Made by a program: the position numbers and the translations under genes. Positions 1 to 6,456 of a stretch of 12,392 nt of DNA are shown here, piece after piece. The stretch spans positions 1 through 12,392 of the forward strand of contig JAAZIT010000128.1 of the NCBI GenBank assembly GCA_012800685.1, given 5' to 3'. Every line of letters begins with the position of its first letter. The first letter of the stretch is position 1. The DNA comes from Clostridiales bacterium. GTDB lineage: Bacteria; Bacillota; Clostridia; Oscillospirales; Ruminococcaceae. The notes below the pieces were generated by a model that was given only the letters and a program-made list of their open reading frames with translations, did no database searches and had not been told where the DNA came from.

Positions 1-146
1 ATATTATTGCATATTAAGCTAGTAAAAGCCCACTAAATCATGATGTGTTATAAATATTAAATGTATTATAAATGTTTTTTATGAAGTGATTTATACAGTT
101 TGTTTACCTAAAATACCTAGTATCCGGTTTGGAAAATTCTAAAATA
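1..146. other. AT-rich intergenic stretch, no gene seen
   Basis: This stretch lies beyond the terminator of the first gene. It is very AT-rich and holds no open frame with a ribosome site. The octamer TTATAAAT occurs twice (about 49-56 and 65-72). No promoter pair with acceptable spacing was found. Confidence 0.6.
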
Positions 147-172
147 AAAAAGCTTGAATACTCAAGCTTTTT
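147..172 (-). terminator. Rho-independent terminator of the long-linker GH5 gene
   Basis: AAAAAGCTTGA (147-157) pairs perfectly with TCAAGCTTTTT (162-172) around a 4-nt loop. Read on the minus strand, the stem follows the GH5 stop codon by 8 nt and ends in a T-rich run. The A/T arms are symmetric, so it could also stop transcription from the other side. Confidence 0.85.
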
Positions 173-180
173 ATGTTTTA

Positions 181-1758
181 TTATTTAGCGATGTTTTTAA
201 ATGCTTTTTCAAGCTGTGAGTCAATCATTTTGTATGTGTTTCTATTGTAAAATGTATTAGTTGTATCCCAAAGTACAGGACACATTCCACGACTATATGC
301 TTCACGGCAAACTGATGTCAAAAACAGTCTAACGGATTCGGGGTCTTTGTTTTTAATAGGACAGCCATATTCACCAATTATAACTGGTATGCCTTTATCA
401 ACAAAATTGGTTTTCATGAGATTCATGTATTTTTTAAGCTCATTTATATCTGATTGAGTGCCCCAATCATATCTGGCTTTGCCCCAGCTTTCGTCTTTTT
501 CAAGTATGCAAAAGGTTGACGGAGTATAATAATGGACAGACACTGCACATCTTTTTTGAGAATCCTTTGGCATAACAAAAAGCTTGTCGCAGGTGAGGGA
601 AATGTCTGTTACATATCCAGCTATTAAAAGATGTCGTTTTGAGTTGTTCCCACCAGAGCCACGAACAATATCAACAAACTTCTGATTAATTTCATTTAAT
701 AGTCCATATGATGTTGCTTTGCCGTTGGTACTTCCGCTATATCTGTTCCAAACCGAGTCCCAGCCACCTTCTTCATTAAGTGATTCAAACATCACGTAGT
801 CTCCGTAATCCTTAAATGCGGCTGATACCTGCTCCCAAATTCTTGTATATTTTTTCATACATTCGGTTTTGTTAGTAGGGAATTCTTCCCACCAACCACT
901 ATCCCAATGAACATTTACAATAACGTACATACCACTATCAATTGCCCAGTCGCATACTTGTTTAACTCTAGCCATGTAGTCCTTATTAATGGTGTAATTA
1001 TTACCCATCATGTTTGACCAAGCTACAGGAATTCTAAGCACACCAAAGCCTGCATTAGCATAGCCTTTTATTAGGGTTTGTGTTATTTTTGGACTACCCC
1101 AGCCAATCTCATAATTAGTGACACTACTGTTATTAATCCAGCTTCCGCATGATTCAAAGGTGTTTCCTAAATTTATACCTATACCCATTTCATCAACAAT
1201 TTGGGCTGTTGTCATATTACGCATACCTTTATTATTGGTATTAGTGTTAGTGTTATTATTATTGCTATTGCCAGTATTACTATTAGAATTAGAACCACTA
1301 TTATTATTACTAGTGTTGCTGTTATTGTTAGTTCCTGTATTGCTGTTTGTGTTATTATTAGTATTTTTAGAATTGCTGTTAGCATTAGCGTTCGTACTTG
1401 TATTAGTGTTAGACTTAGTATTAGCACCTGAACTAGTATTAGAACTATTGCTACTGTTATTATTGCTGTCGGTACTATCGGTGCTTTCCTTACTGTCAAC
1501 ACTTTCACTGCTGTCAATATCCTTACTACTATTTTTACTATTACTATTACTGTTACTATCACTATCAATACTGTCGCCAATATCACTAATGTCAATAATA
1601 CTACTATCTAAAATACTATTGTTGCTACTGTCTATACTGTTGCTAATATTACTACTGTCAAGGTTACTGCTATCATTGCTGTCTTTACCACAGCTAGTTA
1701 AAACAGACATTGCCATAACAGCCGATATTAGCAAAGAAAGTATTTTTTTCATTTTCAT
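181..1758 (-). CDS. Lipoprotein GH5 endoglucanase with a very long Ser/Asp/Asn/Thr-rich linker
   Basis: A predicted surface-anchored glycoside hydrolase family 5 enzyme of 525 residues that cleaves beta-1,4-glucan or a related hemicellulose backbone. Residues 1-22 are a lipoprotein signal (Lys-rich start, hydrophobic core, lipobox LTSC) with C23 as the lipidated Cys. Residues 24 to about 177 are almost only Ser, Asp, Asn and Thr. The catalytic domain runs from about 179 to 525. The GH5 signature residues are present: R242 in LRIPV, H284 in VNVHWD, N328-E329 (acid/base) in ESLNE, H409-Y410, E463 (nucleophile) in IGEYG and W497. A longer frame begins at 1824, but the ATG at 1758 has an AAGGGG ribosome site and starts the signal peptide cleanly. 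It has its own promoter (1902-1930) and terminator (147-172). It is a paralogue of the GH5 at 3581-4732. Family assignment is firm; the GH5 subfamily and substrate are not settled. Confidence 0.93.
   Translation of the reverse strand: MKMKKILSLLISAVMAMSVLTSCGKDSNDSSNLDSSNISNSIDSSNNSILDSSIIDISDIGDSIDSDSNSNSNSKNSSKDIDSSESVDSKESTDSTDSNNNSSNSSNTSSGANTKSNTNTSTNANANSNSKNTNNNTNSNTGTNNNSNTSNNNSGSNSNSNTGNSNNNNTNTNTNNKGMRNMTTAQIVDEMGIGINLGNTFESCGSWINNSSVTNYEIGWGSPKITQTLIKGYANAGFGVLRIPVAWSNMMGNNYTINKDYMARVKQVCDWAIDSGMYVIVNVHWDSGWWEEFPTNKTECMKKYTRIWEQVSAAFKDYGDYVMFESLNEEGGWDSVWNRYSGSTNGKATSYGLLNEINQKFVDIVRGSGGNNSKRHLLIAGYVTDISLTCDKLFVMPKDSQKRCAVSVHYYTPSTFCILEKDESWGKARYDWGTQSDINELKKYMNLMKTNFVDKGIPVIIGEYGCPIKNKDPESVRLFLTSVCREAYSRGMCPVLWDTTNTFYNRNTYKMIDSQLEKAFKNIAK
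1228..1689 (-). repeat. Low-complexity trinucleotide tract encoding the GH5 linker
   Basis: About 154 codons, nearly all of the AAY, AGY, ACY or GAY type. The first half (residues 24 to about 98) is Ser/Asp-rich and acidic with scattered Ile and Leu. The second half (about 99-177) is Asn/Thr/Ser-rich and almost free of acidic residues. Units are irregular, but every step is a multiple of three, so length changes would stay in frame. The tract also creates long Leu- or Val-rich frames on the other strand and in other frames, which are artefacts. Confidence 0.85.
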
Positions 1759-1764
1759 AAATTT

Positions 1765-1770
1765 CCCCTT
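1765..1770 (-). promoter_or_regulatory. Ribosome binding site deciding the GH5 start
   Basis: AAGGGG lies 6 nt before the ATG at 1756-1758. The upstream in-frame ATG at 1822-1824 would add 22 hydrophobic residues ahead of the lipoprotein signal, so it is not preferred. Confidence 0.75.
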
Positions 1771-1901
1771 ATTTAATAAAAATAGTAAACCAAATAACTT
1801 TAAAATTAGAAACAAAGTTTCCAATAAACTTTATTTATGTGCCTCTAAGAAGTTAACTGTCATATTATTTATGTCTTACAATGAATACGATTACAAGTGT
1901 A

Positions 1902-1930
1902 ATTATATCATGGTAAGGTGTTGAAGTCAA
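1902..1930 (-). promoter_or_regulatory. Sigma-A promoter of the long-linker GH5 gene
   Basis: On the minus strand: -35 TTGACT (1925-1930), a 17-nt spacer, and -10 TATAAT (1902-1907) preceded by TGA, an extended -10. Transcription would start near 1895, giving a leader of about 137 nt before the ATG at 1758. This indicates the gene can be expressed apart from the GH43-GH5-binding protein operon. Confidence 0.8.
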
Positions 1931-2006
1931 TTATAATATACTATTCAAAAAGTTAATATAATAGCTGAAAACTTTAAAATTATTTTAATTTATATCGTAT
2001 AAAGAT

Positions 2007-2062
2007 ATCCCCTTAGCTAGGACACGTTAATAACTAAGTTATTGTGACTAAGCTAAGGGGAT
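2007..2062 (-). terminator. Long hairpin ending the binding-protein operon
   Basis: ATCCCCTTAGCT (2007-2018) pairs perfectly with AGCTAAGGGGAT (2051-2062). The interior can fold further: CAC 2023-2025 with GTG 2044-2046, and AATAAC 2029-2034 with GTTATT 2038-2043. On the minus strand it follows the binding-protein stop by about 25 nt. The T-run after it is short (ATCTTTATA), so it may work as a terminator or as a 3'-end stabiliser. Confidence 0.65.
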
Positions 2063-2086
2063 TATATCAAGATTAAAAGATTTGAG

Positions 2087-3511
2087 TTATTTATCTTCTG
2101 CTAAGAAATCTGCAAAGGTTTTGTTAAATTCGTCAAGCTCATTTTGGATTTTGCTTGCATAGGTTCCTCTAAGCTGTGTCCAAGTGAACTGAGCTCCAGT
2201 TTCATCATCGGATTTAAGAACAGATGAATACATATAAGCTACAATAGCTTCCTTGCTTGCATTTTCAGCAGCATCGTTGTTAGAAAGGGTAGTGGTTATG
2301 CCATAGCCAGGGTCCCCAAGTCTTATAAACTTGTTAGAAATAATTTCGTTGTATGCCATATCATAAGCTGATTCGCTCCAGTACGGGTTTTCAATTTTAA
2401 ACTTCTCTTTGCTAATTGCCTTATAACCCTCATCAGTGGTTACAATCTTAGCACATTCAAACCAACATTTCATTGCGTCGGTTTTATCTGAGCCCTTAAC
2501 CCACATATAAGCAGATACGTCAGGTGAAAGAATATATTGGTCGTTGTTTGGATCCTTTGGAATTGGAACAACTACCCAGTTATCACTTTCGGTAGGAGTA
2601 TGTGAGCCAACTGAAGCCCATGTACCCATTGCATAAAAAAGAATATCTTTTTCAAAAGCGTCACTAGCTTGACCTAGCCAATCAGGATAATAAAGACCGT
2701 TTTTACCAATTTCATATAGATAATTAGCGGCTCTTTCAAGGTTAGCATTGTTTATATTTGATGTATAAGTTTTAGTTGCATCATCATATTTTATTAGTGT
2801 TTCGCCGGTTGAGTGGAAAATAAATGGCTGGAACCAACCATTAATACCATAGTGAGGCTTTTCAGCAGTACCGGTTGCAGACCACTCTGTCATAATGTTC
2901 ATCATAGCGTCCCAATCCCATTTTCCTTGAAGATAAAGTGAGTAAGGATCATCAAGACCGTTGTTGTCAATGGTGCTTTGTTCGTATGTAATAACAGATA
3001 GGGGAGTAAAGTTTATTGGTGCAACATAATGCTTTCCATTTAGAGCATATTGCTCAGAGGTTTCTTTAACATCAGCCCAAAGTCCAGAGTCAAAATCAAC
3101 AATTGAGTCAATAGGCTGGAACATTCCCTGAACAACGTTGCAAGGGAAAACCATGCCTGTATCAAATGGGAACATATCTGGTGGAGTTCCACCAAGAACC
3201 TGTTCAGCCAAAGCGTCATACTTTTTCATTGATGTTGTTCTTTTGTAATTGATAGTACCACCTTTTTGCTCAAAAAGCTGAAGGTCGGCACGTTTTTCAG
3301 GAGTACCCTTTCCTGGATTAATGTCCCAATAGCAGAGCCAATCAATTGTCTTGTCGGAACTATCTGGAATGGCACTAATGTCCTCAGTGTCAGGGACTTC
3401 AATTAATGGCTCATAAGAGCTGTCTTTGTCGCCACCTTTGCTACAACCTACCGCTGAAAAAGCACAAGCCATAGCCAAAAGAGTAGCTAGAATTCTTTTT
3501 GTTGTTTTCAT
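2087..3511 (-). CDS. Sugar ABC transporter substrate-binding lipoprotein (extracellular solute-binding protein family 1)
   Basis: A 474-residue lipid-anchored binding protein, predicted to capture oligosaccharides at the cell surface and pass them to an ABC permease. Residues 1-22 are a lipoprotein signal with lipobox AVGC and C23 as the lipidated Cys. An acidic Ser/Asp stretch of about 30 residues follows. The mature part (about 55-470) has the Trp- and Tyr-rich character of carbohydrate-binding members, for example the GKWDWDAMM and WVVVPIPKDP segments. An AAGGAGG site lies 4 nt before the ATG. The gene follows the GH5 at 3581-4732 after 69 nt, probably in the same transcript, and ends at the hairpin at 2007-2062. 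No permease or ATPase gene is present in the window, so its partner must be encoded elsewhere. Class is well supported; the ligand (cello-, xylo- or xyloglucan oligosaccharide) is inferred from the neighbours. Confidence 0.9.
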   Translation of the reverse strand: MKTTKRILATLLAMACAFSAVGCSKGGDKDSSYEPLIEVPDTEDISAIPDSSDKTIDWLCYWDINPGKGTPEKRADLQLFEQKGGTINYKRTTSMKKYDALAEQVLGGTPPDMFPFDTGMVFPCNVVQGMFQPIDSIVDFDSGLWADVKETSEQYALNGKHYVAPINFTPLSVITYEQSTIDNNGLDDPYSLYLQGKWDWDAMMNIMTEWSATGTAEKPHYGINGWFQPFIFHSTGETLIKYDDATKTYTSNINNANLERAANYLYEIGKNGLYYPDWLGQASDAFEKDILFYAMGTWASVGSHTPTESDNWVVVPIPKDPNNDQYILSPDVSAYMWVKGSDKTDAMKCWFECAKIVTTDEGYKAISKEKFKIENPYWSESAYDMAYNEIISNKFIRLGDPGYGITTTLSNNDAAENASKEAIVAYMYSSVLKSDDETGAQFTWTQLRGTYASKIQNELDEFNKTFADFLAEDK

Positions 3512-3580
3512 ATTTCCTCCTTATAAATTAAATATTGCGCTAAATAATTTGTTTTGCAAACACTTATATGTGTAGCAGGG
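3512..3580 (-). other. 69-nt GH5/binding-protein spacer with two small stem-loops
   Basis: ACAC (3560-3563) can pair with GTGT (3570-3573). GTAGC (3572-3576) can pair with GCTAC (3580-3584) across the GH5 stop codon. The two stems overlap, so they compete. Small stems between genes can set relative mRNA levels, but nothing here proves that. No convincing second promoter was found in the spacer. Confidence 0.3.
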
Positions 3581-4732
3581 CTACTTTGATTCTGCAATTT
3601 CCTTAAATGACTGTTCAAGCTTAGGGTCAATCATTTTACATTCAGTTCTGTCATAAAATACATCTGTAATATCCCAAAGTACTGGACAAATTTCACGTGT
3701 ATAGGCTTCATGACAAACAGAAGTTAAAAACAGATTTATGGAATCGGGATCCTTGTTTTTGGTTGGACAACCGAATTCGCCAAGAATAACAGGGATATCT
3801 TTGTCAATAAAGGTTTCTTTAAGCATATTCATGTTTTTTTCTAGCTCTTTTAAATCCTCTTCAGTTCCCCAATCATATCTCGCCTTGCCCCAATCAGCGT
3901 CCTTTTCAAGTATGCAAAAAGTTGAAGGTGTGTAGTAATGTACAGATACCGCACATCTATTTTGAGGATCATTAGGCATTACAAAAAGCTCGTCACAGGT
4001 TAATTCAACATCAGTTGTATAACCAGCAATTAAAAGATGTCGCTTTTCATTGTTTCCGCCAGAAGCACGAACAATGTCAACAAATTTTTGATTTATTTCA
4101 TTTAATAGCCCGAATGATTCTGATTTGCCGTCGGTACTTCCACTATATCTGTTCCAAACTGATTCCCAGCCACCCTCCTCATTAAGAGATTCAAACATCA
4201 TATAGTCACTGTAATCTTTAAAAGCAACCGTTAGTTGCTCCCAAATTCGTGTATATTTTTTCATGCATTCGTCTTTGTCGGTAGGGAACTCTTCCCACCA
4301 ACCGCCATCCCAGTGAATGTTTACTATTACATACATTCCGCTGTCAAGCGCCCAATCAGATATCTCTTTAACTCTTGAGATATAATCTTTGTCAATAGTA
4401 TAATCCTCCTCCATCATGTTTGACCAAGCTACAGGGACTCTTAGAACTCCAAATCCTGCTGAGGCATAGCCCTTAATCATATCTTCAGTAATTTCCGGAC
4501 TTCCCCAAGCGGTTTCATAGCTTGTAACACTGCTGTTATCAATCCAGCTACCACTAGACTCAAGGGTATTTCCAAGATTTATTCCTACTCCCATGTCTCT
4601 TGTTAGCTCCATGGTGGATATATTTCTCATTTCACCTGCAGTGTTTTTATCATCTTTTTTTCCACAGGCTGTTAGGATTGTTGTCATCATAATTGCCACA
4701 AGAAAAAGCGATAGTATCTTTTTGAATTTCAT
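3581..4732 (-). CDS. Lipoprotein GH5 endoglucanase, short tether
   Basis: A 383-residue GH5 enzyme predicted to cut a beta-1,4-glucan or hemicellulose backbone at the cell surface. Residues 1-22 are a lipoprotein signal with lipobox LTAC and lipidated C23. Only about 10 residues separate the anchor from the catalytic domain (about 35-383). GH5 residues are all present: R98 in LRVPV, H140 in VNIHWD, N184-E185 (acid/base), H265-Y266, E319 (nucleophile) in LGEFG and W353. The catalytic domain aligns without gaps to that of the GH5 at 181-1758 with about 74% identity by hand count, and the signal peptides also match, so the two are whole-gene duplicates differing by the linker. This copy is much more acidic. 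The start lies 9 nt after the GH43 stop, and its ribosome site overlaps that stop, implying coupled translation. Confidence 0.94.
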   Translation of the reverse strand: MKFKKILSLFLVAIMMTTILTACGKKDDKNTAGEMRNISTMELTRDMGVGINLGNTLESSGSWIDNSSVTSYETAWGSPEITEDMIKGYASAGFGVLRVPVAWSNMMEEDYTIDKDYISRVKEISDWALDSGMYVIVNIHWDGGWWEEFPTDKDECMKKYTRIWEQLTVAFKDYSDYMMFESLNEEGGWESVWNRYSGSTDGKSESFGLLNEINQKFVDIVRASGGNNEKRHLLIAGYTTDVELTCDELFVMPNDPQNRCAVSVHYYTPSTFCILEKDADWGKARYDWGTEEDLKELEKNMNMLKETFIDKDIPVILGEFGCPTKNKDPDSINLFLTSVCHEAYTREICPVLWDITDVFYDRTECKMIDPKLEQSFKEIAESK

Positions 4733-4736
4733 ATTT

Positions 4737-4743
4737 CCTCCTT
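4737..4743 (-). promoter_or_regulatory. Ribosome site overlapping the GH43 stop codon
   Basis: AAGGAGG with a 4-nt spacer to the GH5 ATG at 4732. Its first two bases are the last two bases of the GH43 TAA stop (4742-4744). The same 14-nt arrangement, AAGGAGGAAATATG, precedes the binding-protein gene (3509-3522), pointing to matched strong initiation. Confidence 0.8.
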
Positions 4744-6064
4744 ATTTCATAAATGTAAATTCTTCAAGCTCGAACAATCTTTTGCCTTTGAACATATCTG
4801 CTGTCCAATCGGTATAGCTGTCACCAGCTATAAAATATATGGCGTGTCTTCCGGTTAAGGCTTTAATGCGAGCTGTGTAAATTCCGTCATCAAGACCAAT
4901 TTCACAAACTCCAAGTTCTTCACCATTTTCAATATCGTCAGAAACAATTTTTATATTTCCGTAGCAACCTTGTCCCTTAACTTTAAAGCTAACCTCCATG
5001 GTTTTGCTTGAATAGTCATTTCCGAACTCAAAATACTTGTAACCAATTACACTTCCTGCTACTATGCCGGTTACACATCTTGTAAAGACATTTTTTTCTG
5101 TAATATAACAACCGTTTTTCAATACGCAAGCAATTTCTGCTGGATTAATTCTGTAAGGTGAGAGGGAATCCTCAAAGCCAAGAGAAGTCATTTCAACCTG
5201 AGGAATTGTTCCATCTGGAAGTATTTCTATTTTTTCAACGCAAGCACGCCTTGACATTATTGTTCCATTAGTACCTCTGTGATAGAAAACGTACCATTGA
5301 CCGTTAATGTTGCATATTGAGCCGTGGTCGTTACAGCCAGGGTGATCTATGGCATTGTCAATAATAGTTCCCTTGTACTCAAAAGGTCCTAAAGGCGAAT
5401 GTGATATTGCGTAATCAAGGCGACTTCCTTTTTTAGGTGAATATATGAGATAGTATTTATCGCCAATTTTTCTTGGTGAACAGCCCTCGAAAAATTCAAA
5501 TGGACTTTCAACAGGAATAATGTCCTTTTGATAACTTCCGTCAATAATTTCATTCATTTTTTCAGGGTTTACCTTTGCAACAAATGAACTTTCAAATCCG
5601 CAATAAATATAAATCTGTCCATCATCATCACAAAGTACACCAGGGTCTATAAACCAGCCATCACCAAAGCAATTGTCAGGGTTTTTATATTCGTATGGTG
5701 CAATTAGTTTAAAAGGTCCTTCTGGACGTTCACTTACTGCAACACAGCCTACAGCACCAATTATATAAGCGAAAAGATAGTATTTTCCTTTGTATTCGAT
5801 TACATCTGGTGCAAAAAGTTCACGCCCTGTCCAAGAACTAGTGTCGGAAACGTGGTCGTCATCGTTTTTTGTGTGAAAGCTGTCACCATGGCATTCCCAC
5901 TGTGAAAGGTTGTTAAGAGGGGCGGACCAAACCTTTAGCTTAAAGTCGCAAAAGGATTCTGAACCAGCTTTATCATGCGAGCCATATAAATAAACACGGT
6001 CACCGAAAACTCGTGGCTCGCCATCAGGAATGTACTCCCATAGTGGTAAAAAAGGATTTGGCAT
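4742..6064 (-). CDS. Cytoplasmic GH43 glycosidase with C-terminal CBM6-like module
   Basis: A 440-residue family 43 enzyme, predicted to remove arabinose or xylose units from imported oligosaccharides. There is no signal peptide, so it should act in the cytoplasm. Residues 1 to about 300 form the five-bladed propeller. Likely catalytic residues are D14 (base) in PDGEP, D140 (pKa modulator) in FIDPG and E193 (acid) in FEGCS; propeller strands such as FAPDV-KGKYYLFAY and NGQWYVFYHR are clear. Residues from about 305 to 440 resemble the beta-sandwich module found at the end of many GH43 enzymes. An ATG four codons upstream (6076) lacks a ribosome site, whereas the ATG at 6064 follows GGAG by 6 nt, so the shorter form is chosen. 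It is first in the operon and divergent from the AraC gene. Arabinofuranosidase versus xylosidase cannot be decided from sequence alone. Confidence 0.9.
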   Translation of the reverse strand: MPNPFLPLWEYIPDGEPRVFGDRVYLYGSHDKAGSESFCDFKLKVWSAPLNNLSQWECHGDSFHTKNDDDHVSDTSSWTGRELFAPDVIEYKGKYYLFAYIIGAVGCVAVSERPEGPFKLIAPYEYKNPDNCFGDGWFIDPGVLCDDDGQIYIYCGFESSFVAKVNPEKMNEIIDGSYQKDIIPVESPFEFFEGCSPRKIGDKYYLIYSPKKGSRLDYAISHSPLGPFEYKGTIIDNAIDHPGCNDHGSICNINGQWYVFYHRGTNGTIMSRRACVEKIEILPDGTIPQVEMTSLGFEDSLSPYRINPAEIACVLKNGCYITEKNVFTRCVTGIVAGSVIGYKYFEFGNDYSSKTMEVSFKVKGQGCYGNIKIVSDDIENGEELGVCEIGLDDGIYTARIKALTGRHAIYFIAGDSYTDWTADMFKGKRLFELEEFTFMK

Positions 6065-6070
6065 ATTAAT

Positions 6071-6074
6071 CTCC
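6071..6074 (-). promoter_or_regulatory. Ribosome binding site deciding the GH43 start
   Basis: GGAG, 6 nt before the ATG at 6062-6064. It overlaps the alternative upstream ATG (6074-6076), which itself has only an A/T-rich region before it. Confidence 0.6.
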
Positions 6075-6122
6075 ATTCTAAAATAAAATATTTTTGTAAT
6101 GCATAGACGCTATTACTACTTG

Positions 6123-6150
6123 TTTATAACTTCCAAATACTAACTATTAA
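6123..6150 (-). promoter_or_regulatory. Possible promoter of the GH43-GH5-binding protein operon
   Basis: On the minus strand: TTAATA (6145-6150, 4 of 6), a 16-nt spacer and TATAAA (6123-6128, 5 of 6), with an expected start near 6116. The match is modest, as would suit a promoter needing an activator such as the neighbouring AraC-type protein. Confidence 0.35.
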
Positions 6151-6263
6151 CTACCAATAGCACTTATGAAAACTAATAAAGCGAATAATCTCATTTGCTT
6201 GTTAAGGCTTTTTGTCGGTGGGCAAAGCAACATTACTGTTATTATTTTTTTATTAGTTATATG

Positions 6264-6292
6264 TTGAAAAAAATTTAAAAATGTACTATAAT
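6264..6292 (+). promoter_or_regulatory. Promoter of the AraC-type regulator gene
   Basis: TTGAAA (6264-6269), a 17-nt spacer and a perfect TATAAT (6287-6292). Transcription would start near 6299, giving a leader of about 158 nt before the ATG at 6457. Confidence 0.7.
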
Positions 6293-6348
6293 AAAAAGAT
6301 ATTAGGAAATAGTACAAATTTCACAATTTATTTTCACTTTATGAAGTA

Positions 6349-6357
6349 ATTATAGCA
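6349..6357 (-). promoter_or_regulatory. Possible extended -10 element facing the operon
   Basis: On the minus strand TGCTATAAT, an extended -10 with a perfect hexamer but no good -35. If used, it would start near 6342 and run face-to-face with the AraC promoter, giving the GH43 operon a leader of about 280 nt. Confidence 0.3.
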
Positions 6358-6445
6358 TAAACTGACTAGCGTTTCCTTGAAATTACGGACAATTTATAGC
6401 ACAAAACAGACATGGCTGTTTTAGAGCTTAACTTTATTAATGAAT

Positions 6446-6450
6446 GGAGG
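6446..6450 (+). promoter_or_regulatory. Ribosome binding site deciding the AraC start
   Basis: GGAGG, 6 nt before the ATG at 6457. The in-frame ATG at 6412 has no such site. Confidence 0.75.
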
Positions 6451-6456
6451 ACAAAA

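Noticed and set aside
1212..1595. Minus-strand 127-codon Val/Ile/Thr frame, and a 76-codon plus-strand frame at 1201-1431
   Set aside because: Out-of-frame readings of the same trinucleotide tract; the GH5 frame is continuous through it with clear domains on both sides.
1118..1924. Plus-strand 268-codon Leu-rich frame over the GH5 linker
   Set aside because: It is the antisense reading of the low-complexity linker (AAY, AGY codons read as Leu and Val), with no ribosome site and no domain.
6096..6116. GTAAT...ATTAC inverted repeat upstream of GH43 as a CcpA cre or AraC site
   Set aside because: Only 5 bp per arm and no match to the cre consensus; too short to call.
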